Source of the DNA: Haematococcus lacustris
Taxonomy: Eukaryota > Chlorophyta > Chlorophyceae > Chlamydomonadales > Haematococcaceae
Direction of reading: 5' to 3'
DNA: 64,000 nucleotides
NCBI GenBank assembly: GCA_030144725.1
Contig: JASKMD010000019.1
Location: 8,172,760-8,236,759 of the forward strand
Part shown: positions 56,801-64,000 of the stretch, one piece after another
How the letters are laid out: the number at the start of each line of letters is the position of its first letter
How positions within the stretch are numbered: the first letter of the stretch is position 1
Translations under genes and position numbers: made by a program
Notes under the pieces: generated by a model
Told to the model about the DNA's origin: nothing
The model's database searches: none
What the model saw: only the letters and a program-made list of their open reading frames with translations

Positions 56801-59800
56801 ACACATCTCACCTGCCACGTGTACAGGGATATCTTGGCAATTAACGACACAAAGTTGACCTGTGGTTAGGGAAGAAGCAAGCAGCAAGCATTATCAATAA
56901 CACTAGAGCAGCATAAAAGAGAGGCCCCTGGCTGGAGCATTCACGCTCACTGAGTTGTAGACAAATATGGAGCTCTGAACGGTAATCAATTCCTTATGCG
57001 TGATGATGCTTGTAATGATGACAATAAGGCCCCAGAGCAGCAGTGGCCAGGTGAGGTAGACCTGCAGACATCCATGCAGCCATAGACACATTGAGTTTCA
57101 AACTGAAGGACATGCTTGCAATGGATGTAATCTGCCTGGTTGCTCGGCTGCTGTTGACCATCTCTCACTCACTGCTTGGCGGTTGGAGGGGATCAACTGC
57201 CTCTTTGCGCCAGCAACTTGATGGGGGGTGAGCCATGGCATGCAGAGGGCCACCAGTGCGCCCCACAACTGCTTGGCAACACGCAGGAGCAAGGGCGAGT
57301 CTGGTGTACGTCTCTCCTGGGCTGAGGCAGTCTTGAGTGAGGGGATGTTCAGCGTCATCTGCCCAGTGCTGGAGTAGCCGGCACCAAGGTGGGCGCCGGG
57401 CTCTGAAGCTCTAGGTGCTTCTCGAGGCCTTACAGCCTCTGAGCCACCGCTTGCCTCCCCTGCCGCTATGGCCTGCAACGCATGCAACATTGTGCACATC
57501 ACACCATATGCCCTGCCCTGCAGCTTTTGGCAGAGTGCACACTAGTTTGCATGAAATTCCATTTGTTCCTGCAACAGCATTTGCAGCCTCACCAGCATGT
57601 CATCGTCTTCATCCTCCTGCCCATCAGCCTCCAGGTTGTGTTTAGCAGTGGCAAGGCCACGAACCAGCCCCACAGGTAGCACCATGAACAGGGAGTAGAT
57701 CATGTAGCGTTGGCCTCCCACCTATGCAAAGAGCAAGGCCCCATACATTGACCTGATCAACATACATAGTGGTACACAGTCGAGGCCGTCTTTTCATCAC
57801 TCTACCATCAAGCCCAAGACATTGACAGCTCTCTTACCCGCTGGGCCAAGCTCCATAGCACCAGGGTCAGCACCAGGGTCAGAGCCACGCCCTTAGCACC
57901 CATGGCAATGAGTAGCATTTTGTCAAGAGCTACAGCACGGTCTCCTACTATTTGCACCTGCAAGTGGCATCAGGTTAGAGCATGCCGTGCGTTGCAGAAC
58001 AGCCCACAGCCAGTTGGTCGGCTATGCAGGTAAAGGTCACTCAGGTGAAGGGGAGGGTGGCTAAGCCTGTGCCTAATTGAGGCTCTCGCATACCATGGCG
58101 TCCATGGTGTCCATGTATCGTTCTGACAAAATGAGCACATTGGTGCTGTCAACAGAGTTCCGAAAAGGTGGCCAGCTGTCTAGCTGCCTGCCGCTTGCAG
58201 AAACATTGGTTGCCAGGCGCCACACCTCATCCATGTTAGCCTGCACATCATTCGCAGTACAGTGACTTGGAGCTACAAGCTGGGAGTGAGGAGCTAACTG
58301 CATCAAGGTGGAGGCTGCCAAATCCTGCAAGTTCCTGGCCTTCTACCATCATGCAATGTTCCCACTCACACGCGCAGATCATTGCAATGCCAGGGCTGGT
58401 AAGAACAAAATTAAAACTGATCAGCAGTGAAGGCTGAGCTGTTGTGCCCTGTGATGTTCGTCACCCTTTCACTCACAAACATCATGTTGCCCATCTCCCA
58501 CAAACTCATCTCCTCATGCCTGGCAAGCAGCTGGACAATCGTGTTGTCAGGCAGCTTGATGTACATCCCACTGGTGACCTTGTCCCGCATGACCACGGCT
58601 GTGATGTTCGCTCCAGGCGGCAGGGATGACACCGGCACCTCATACCAGACGGTGGCGGTGACGCTGTCCTGACCCCACAGCTGACCCAGGCCGTAGTCAG
58701 TGGGCAGGGCGCGCTGCTGGCCGTCACCCATGTAGAAGGCCTGTGTGGTGGAGCACACATGCAAGGACTTGGCTTAATGTGGTGCCTGGTGGAATGTCTG
58801 CAGGGCAGCACAACTATCCCTTGATTGACATGATCTTGACAGAAAGCCTGCAGTACAGCACCTCCCTCATCAGCCCGCAGAGGCAGAATGCGGTCCCCTC
58901 GCTAGGGTTGGTGTCTTGTCTGTGTGGAGTTTTGTTCCCATGCGCATAACATGGACGCCTAACACCTACACTATTGCCTGACCCATGTGACAGGGCTATA
59001 GCTCAGAGTTGGCATGACAAACATGCACTGATTGTGAGCTGATGACAGCTCAAATGGGGACAAACTACTGTGCCACAGGCGGCTGCTGCTGCTGAGCCTG
59101 TGGTACAGCACACAGGACAGAACCTGTTTGAGGCCCGGTGCTCAGTATCTCAGCTAATGCATGGCATGCCTAATGCATCGTGGTGACCTGTGCCAATGTG
59201 TCAGCAGCAGCTATCCATAACAATTCTCCATGTTTGTTTCAGCAAACAGCCACACTGACATATGCAGGAGCTTCGTTGCATGCATGACACGTCACCAACC
59301 TTGTGCTTTGTCGTAGCTTGTGTCAGCTGGCCTTGGTAGTACGCCAACATGGCCTTGAGGTCAGCAGGGGTGGGCTGCAGGCCCACCAGGTTTGGGTTCA
59401 CCGCTGCCTTGCCCTCGAGGATGATGTCCAGCCAGCGTGCGGCACGGCTTACCTCTACAGCACGGCGGATTGACACACCTGCACACATAGAAGGGGCTGA
59501 CCTGCTGTTGTACCTGCATTCTTGGGACCCTGACAATGCTGACATCACGGCCAAGCTGATTGAACTGGACACGACACAACTGATGGGCGACGGCAACACC
59601 ATCCACTTGCCAAGCAGCTGGCGGTCAACATGAGTGAGCCAACCCAGGAAAGAATTGTGGCCATTGCCTGTCTTGGATACATTTAGAATCATTTAGAACT
59701 GATGCTAGATGACAGACTACTAGTACTGCATTGTCGTGAGTGCACTGTTGTGGCCCACCAGTGCGTGGCTGTCGGGAGTCATGTGACTCCGCCTGGGGCC

Positions 59801-62800
59801 GACATACCTGAGCAGTGCCCATGCTACCGCCCGCACAACAGTCGGGGCGGTAGCCATACAAACTACACTGGCGTTATTGCACGTTCTTAGCCAGGCCAGC
59901 ACAGGCCACTCCAGCTTAAACAGGCTGCCAGAACCGAGACATGGTGTCAGAAGGGAACATGCTACACATCTGAGCCAGTTAGCTGCCAAAAGTGTCTATC
60001 CTGTTTGTACTGCATCAGGGTGCCAGCTGCTACCACTCACCAGCATTGTTGAGGTCGATGACCCCCACGCTTTGTATATTAATGAAGGAGTAAAGGATAG
60101 CGAACACAGCGATGTGCGCAGCCAGGATGATGGCGGCCAGGGCCAGCGTGCCATTCCTACAGGGCACAATTGGCATGCCATTGAAATTGGATGCACCGAC
60201 TGTACTGAATTGCACACACGTGGCAGCACATACGAGGTTTAAGATTGACAATAGTTGGAAAAAGCAGCAGAGGTGTCTAGCAGAGGTACCTGGTAGAGGT
60301 AACAAGCAGCAGCAGTGGTGCCAAGCCTGACCTCAAGGTCATTATCATGCTGGCGCATTGCTACTCAGTGGCGGTTGGCTTGCGGCTACAAGCCAGTCCG
60401 TTGTGCTGGGTTACCGTCGTGTCCTAGCGGAGCAATGTCTCTGCAATATCTAGGTCTCTGTACTGTGTGAGCAGACATCGCTGCTGTTGGTGCCACCGCA
60501 TATTCCCGTTCGCCGTAAGGCAAGCAACAAGAGAAGCGGAGGGAGGAATGAAAAAACGCAGCAGTGCTAGGTACGGTGTATATTCGACATCGTGCTGAGG
60601 AGCAGGAGCTGCAGGGCTGCAAGTAGACCGAGCGGAAGATCATGGCACACCTTTAGCAGAGGGTGCAAGTTCATTCCCAGCTGTGTTTTACTTCTTCTCT
60701 GTTTGTGCTATGCATCTTCCTCACATGCCTGGTTGGCCACCCTGCCCATGGTTTTACCAGCGGCCCCACACCTCCAGCAGTGCAGCCCCCCTACCCACCT
60801 ACCCACCTACCCCCGCAGCTGGCGTTGGCACGGGGGGAGGCTGGGTCGTTGATGCGATGATGCGGGCCTGCTGCAAGGTTGTGTGCAGGCCCAGGGGCAC
60901 AGACCAGTGGTGGGGCAGGGTGGTGCTGGTGGATGAGTTCAGCCAGCCAACAGCCAGCAGCCCTGAGAGAGCCGGCTAAACAAACGCAGGGATACCAGAA
61001 CTGCAGAGTGGAAGCCCCCCAGCAGGGTAGGCAGACCACCGCCTACCGCGTCCAGCAGCGTGATCAACCAGCAGCGTAACCAGCCAGTGCGGGGCCTGAT
61101 GTGATGCTCGGTAGTGGCCCCCCGCATCCTGCCACAGCCCCCATGCAGCCACACAGCCAGCAGCCTCAGAGCCTGGGCTCAGTACTTTCCCGTCAGCCAA
61201 GCGCAGCAAGCGCACCAAAGCTGAGCAGGCAGCTGAGCTCACTGAACATGCAGCGCTTTGGGAGGAGGGAGTGGTGCCCTGCTGGAGCTGTGCTGGTGGT
61301 TGGAGCAGCTAAAGCTGCCAGCCAAGGGCAAGGAGTACCATAAGCTGGGGTACAGGCGGCTGCGAGACCGCCCACCCAGGGCCCAGCAGCAGCAGCAGCA
61401 GCCTATGGCACAGTTATGTGTGTCCCTATTTGAGCTGTCATCAGCTTACATGTAATGCACGTTTCATCATGCCCACTCCAGGTTATAGCCCTGTCACAGT
61501 ATGGGTACATAACTCCACAGACAAAACATCACCGCCAGTGAGGGGACCTGCTTCTGCCTTTGCGGGCTGAGGAAGGAGGTGCCTGACCTGAAGCGTGTCA
61601 TGTGGCGCTGCACCAGAGGGCTGGCCAGCATGCGAGCCAGCCTCTTGTACCGCTTGCCTCTGTTGTAGTCAGCCACGCCAAGCTGCATGCATGAGACAAC
61701 AAGTAGGCATCAGGCTGCTGACCAGTGAGCTATCAATTAGCTAATGGCCACAATATCGCAATAGTGCTGGACGACAATTATTAAGACACTCTGCTGGCTG
61801 GATGTGCTGTATTGGTGAGCTTGTGATGACTGGAGACTGGCAGCTCCTCTGCCACCAGAGCCGTGGCCCAGCTCACCTCTGCCTGTCCATCAGGCAGGCC
61901 CTCATCCAGCCTGTTGCTCTCCGCATCATCACTGCCATTCACACTGCGTGGCTCAACGTGACTGTGCAGGCCACTGCCTGGCCCACCATAGGGTACCACC
62001 TCCACCAGCAGCTGCCCACTGCTGCCCTGACCATCAGGCACAAGCTGCCTGGTAACCTCTGGGTGCACACGACCAGACTTGGTGAAGCTGTTGAGTTTGG
62101 GCAAAGAAATGCGGGAGGGTGCACGGAGGTAAGTGTGTTGGGGGCTGCTGGTCGAGCCGTGCACTGGCACCAAGGGCACAGGGAGAGCCGGCCTGTCTGT
62201 CATGAACTGCGCTCCATCAGACAGCACCCACTGTGCCACAGGGGCTGTGTCAGCACTGCTACCCTGCTTAGATCCGTCCAGGCGCGATTCATCGGTGGCG
62301 GCAAACATCTGGTCCATGCACTTGTTGGTCAACCTGGACAGCTGAAGGCAAGCTGACCCAGGCCCTGCAGGCAGCGGCTCTTGAGCTTGGGATGTGGATA
62401 GACGTGGCATGGGGCCTTCAGGTTGCTGCTGCCAGGTGGGGCGGTGGGGTGAGGTGCCCGCATTGCCCAAGCCAGCCTCACGTATCACTGGGCAGGTTAC
62501 GTCCCGGAGGGGTGGGTTGGAGAAGGCCTGCCTCCCAAGCTGAGCTGAGGGCAGGCTAGAAAAACCTACACCACGGACGGCATCAGGGCCATCTGCATTG
62601 CTCACAGCGGGGCGTTCCTCAGGCAGCATCAACTGCGGACCGCTGGAGATTGCGTTGGACCCTGGTCTTGCTTTAGCTACCCTGTATGGTAATGTTGTGA
62701 GCACAGGCGAGCTGGGGCGTTCGACACAGGTGACACTGCCCAAAGGTGTACTTGATGCGCAGAGGGAGACTTGGGCTACCCCAGCTGCCAGTTGAGCTTG

Positions 62801-64000
62801 CGCGCCTAGCCGTCGCCCAGCCAGCCAGGTACCCAGGTCAGGGCGACCAGCCTTGGGCTGGTAGGGGTGCATCACCAGCCACATGCCGTTGCCACTGCTC
62901 TTGCGCACGGCCTGCACTGACACCTCCATGTCTGTGCCCTCACTGTGCTGCTTGGCGGCAAGCAGCAGCAGCGGGCCCACCCGGGGCTTCTTGCCCTGCT
63001 GCAGCTCTGCAGCTGTGAGACTGACCACGCTCTTCAGCACCCCCTTCCTGCCGGTCTGAGCTGCCGCCGAGGCTGCTGGGACCAGGCCCTGGGGGCTGTG
63101 CATCAGCTGCACCGTGCCGGGAGGTGGCACAGGCTCCAGCAGGCAGCTGAGGTCGCCCATGCTGGCCAGGTCTGGCAGGAAGTGGGAGATGTGCCTGCCC
63201 ACCAGCTGCGTAGCGTGCACCCCAAACAGCAGGCCTGGCGGGTACAGGGGCAGCGCTGCATCTGGACCCACCACCTGGCCTGCCTCGTTCAGCTCCACCA
63301 CTGAGCAGGCCAGCTCAGCCCGCCACAGGTGCACCTCCAGCAGCACAGGGGAGGGGGACGGGAGACCCAGGCTGCTTGCTGCTGGACCCTGTTCTGATGG
63401 GTTCCCTGCTGCCTTGCTGCTCTGCTGCAGCCAAGCTGAGGTGGGGGGTGGTGAGAAGCTCACATGGTGGTACAGGCAGCTGCCCTCCACCTGCTTGACG
63501 GCCTCCCTCCTGTGCTGCCCCACCTGGCCAGGGGTCTGGGTCAGACAGATGTGGACAGCGGCATCACTGACATGCTGCTGGCTTCCAGGCTGCCACCCAG
63601 CCCATGCCACTGATCGCCTTCCATCCTGGCATGAGGCACTGCCACCGCCGCTCTTGTCATCATACAGGGACGTGACATGGGAGAAGCCAGGCTGGCTGCA
63701 GGGTGGGTGCAGCAGCTGCTGGATGCCAGCCTGGCCCACAGCATCAGGGAGATGGGGCCTGACCACCATGAGGGCTGGGTGCAGCTGTGGGAGCGCAGCC
63801 TGGCAGGCGGTGGCATCTGCTGGCGTCAGCAGGTGGGCCACGGAGGACAGCAGTGAGTCAACCTGGCTGGCGGGCTTGAGGAGGCCCGCCCTGAAGCCCA
63901 CCTCGCCTCGGCTGAAGGCCCTGGCAAGCAACGGTGACAGCAGACATGCATTGGGTGAAGTACAAGGGTCAAGGTGGGGTGGCAGATGTGTCAATGCACT
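47891..64000 (-). CDS. TmcB-like PAS/multi-TM protein (partial, 5' end beyond window)
   Basis: Phased exons: 64000-61877, 61682-61588, 60156-60041, 59478-59300, 58740-58477, 58324-58094, 57957-57838, 57721-57593, 57472-57173, 57061-56951, 56859-56812, 56577-56467, [one or two missing], 53887-53810, 48540-48367, 48014-47891 (TGA). The first contains a PAS-like fold (AELACSVVELNEAGQVV, HATQLVGRHISHFLPDL). Then come membrane spans LALAAIILAAHIAVFAILYS, ALTLVLTLVLWSL, YSLFMVLPVGL, PLLLWGLIVIITSI and FALTWVILVLYLLLVF with loops between, and the cytoplasmic AELLSQLPAEVDVEGLVQR. This is the layout of volvocine 'tiny macrocysts'-type sensors; ligand unknown. A candidate missing exon is 54525-54432. 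Introns are crowded with element remnants. Confidence 0.82.
48850..48893. mobile_element. Solo MITE end
   Basis: GGAACAAGGTGTTGACTGTG and following CTAATCTTACTCAGCTACTA resemble the right end of the 31,472-31,651 MITE. Confidence 0.5.
48930..49385 (+). pseudogene. TnpB/Fanzor-like element remnant (e), C-terminal part
   Basis: Decayed reading frame with the RuvC-III-like signature RWVDQDSNAALDMKHVEELR and the downstream family tail (ELKLPAKG, a KxVRD-type end). At least three in-frame stops. Lies in the last long intron of the TmcB-like gene, in antisense to it. Confidence 0.6.
49550..49895. mobile_element. ~345-bp MITE with long inverted repeats
   Basis: About 85-bp inverted repeats at 49,550-49,636 and 49,807-49,894 (core TTGCCCGATCAGGCTAAAAT) with only a few mismatches. 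A smaller inverted pair (GTTGCGCTGTG / CACAGCGCAAC) lies inside. No coding capacity. Confidence 0.85.
50240..52620 (+). pseudogene. TnpB/Fanzor-like element (a), most complete copy
   Basis: Several blocks of one protein in broken order of frames: a basic N-terminal piece (50,584, MAPRKRPSAAEQEPLP), VIKVLGGAVLRGCKKTKRKL, an EP-repeat linker, RQIKHFSIKPAFDDPSNHEL in a shifted frame, then one long frame at 51,638-52,426 broken by a single TAG at 51,989-51,991. That frame holds QLVVFFGAAGIGTKGGW, RVVLVDEHRTSRVSS (RuvC-II Glu and the TS motif), MMWCPVV and RWLDRDCNAALNMQRIGES (RuvC-III Asp with the NAALN signature of TnpB/Fanzor), ending PAVAQ. A conserved non-coding block follows (52,445-52,618). 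The family assignment rests on motifs only. The copy is inactive as read. Confidence 0.6.
50465..50516 (+). repeat. 13-bp tandem repeat, four units
   Basis: GCCCTTTGGGAGT repeated four times without change, beside a duplicated fragment of a TmcB-like exon border (50,430-50,462). Confidence 0.95.
52715..53110 (+). pseudogene. TnpB/Fanzor-like element remnant (b), internal part
   Basis: Pieces of the middle of the same protein: a block matching VLGGAVLRGC of copy (a), then LTKLQELGSTHLSSGNNTIS and AHSMQLVSSMQHTSPTQAS. Stops and frameshifts throughout. Confidence 0.55.
54004..54048 (-). pseudogene. Fragment of a TmcB-like exon end
   Basis: Reads RGYMDSMDTM|GTAAGG on the - strand, resembling the end of the exon at 58324-58094 (ERYMDTMDAM|GTATGC). 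A second fragment, MDAM|GTACGAGAG, is at about 50,440-50,460. Confidence 0.55.
54065..54255 (+). mobile_element. Element remnant (f): conserved 3' block only
   Basis: Contains the block shared with copies (a), (c), (d) and (g): TTATCAGCTTACAATCAGTG, TAGCCCTGTCAC, GTAGGTGGTAGGCG, CACCCCTAGTGAGGGGACC and the right end GATGAGGGAGGTG. No coding part. Confidence 0.65.
54432..54525 (-). CDS. Candidate extra exon of the TmcB-like gene
   Basis: 94 nt between a CTGCAG acceptor and a GTGAGT donor. In the phase required it reads GHYPYTYVKLLLLVRRMTHS and QEWVAASWNGY. It ends in phase 1, while the next known exon needs phase 2, so another small exon must be missing. Confidence 0.45.
55500..56356 (+). pseudogene. 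TnpB/Fanzor-like element remnant (c)
   Basis: Carries WWGRVVLVDEFSQPTASSPE (RuvC-II region), the linker rich in Lys/Ala, the sequence for the NAALN region in a shifted frame, the QQQQQ end and the conserved 3' block (56,160-56,356, right end GATGAGGGAGGTG). Several stops and frameshifts. Confidence 0.6.
58859..59105 (-). pseudogene. TnpB/Fanzor-like element remnant (g), inverted
   Basis: Reverse-oriented copy of the C-terminal Gln run plus the conserved 3' block, with the right end CACCTCCCTCATC (reverse complement of GATGAGGGAGGTG) at 58,859. It lies between two TmcB-like exons. Confidence 0.6.
60450..61581 (+). pseudogene. TnpB/Fanzor-like element remnant (d), internally deleted
   Basis: Joins an N-terminal part homologous to copies (a) and (b), the block GGGWVVDAMMRACCKVVCRP, RVVLVDEF, a damaged NAALN region, the Gln run and the 3' block. 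Its right end (GAGGAAGGAGGTG, 61,581) touches the GT donor of the TmcB-like exon 61682-61588 (donor at 61,587-61,582). Confidence 0.6.

Overview
The window looks like nuclear DNA of a chlorophyte green alga, probably of the Chlamydomonadales; a Haematococcus-like genome is my best guess, by inference only. Support: intron-dense genes with GT-AG introns and a few GC-AG ones, a nuclear gene for the thylakoid-lumen protein PSB27 with a two-part transit peptide, expansin genes with a Ser-Pro-rich tail, large PAS/multi-TM proteins of the 'tiny macrocysts' (TmcB-like) type that are expanded in volvocine algae, TGTAA-type 3' signals, and heavy CAG, GGGGC and TIR-element content. No bacterial features, CRISPR array, rRNA or tRNA were found.

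Left half (1-31.3 kb). The 3' end of a TmcB-like gene (+ strand) lies at the left edge. It is followed by a tandem cluster of ~5.1-kb units. Each unit carries the last exon of that TmcB-like gene and a complete eight-exon expansin gene on the - strand. Upstream of every expansin copy sits a long, almost pure CCCCG/CGGGG array (2,575, 2,780, 1,645 and 1,630 bp; about 13% of the window). A 500-bp run of N at 25,892-26,391 separates copy 3 from copy 4. The sequence after the gap repeats the last ~4.95 kb before it, so copy 4 is probably an unmerged contig overlap rather than a fourth gene. Copy 3 is interrupted by a 770-bp TIR element whose empty site survives in copy 2.

Middle (31.3-36.3 kb). 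No convincing gene. It holds a MITE, two arrays of palindromes centred on GTAC, a CAG/G-run minisatellite, G-rich tracts, (GGGCT)n, (GGT)n, a GCTGGCTGCGAG repeat and a 101-bp tandem duplication.

Gene-rich part (36.8-46.9 kb). A BET-type bromodomain + NET gene (-), PSB27 (-), and a complete 11-exon DEAD-box helicase of the ROK1/DDX52 type (+). PSB27 and the helicase are divergent, 478 bp apart. Two helicase introns carry TIR elements, one with a clean 8-bp hAT-type target duplication.

Right part (47.9-64 kb). One large TmcB-like gene (-) runs off the right edge; I could phase 15 of its exons. Its introns hold at least seven decayed copies of a TnpB/Fanzor-like element. Five of them share a conserved ~150-200-bp block 3' of the ORF, a candidate guide-RNA or right-end region. 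This is the most interesting system in the window.
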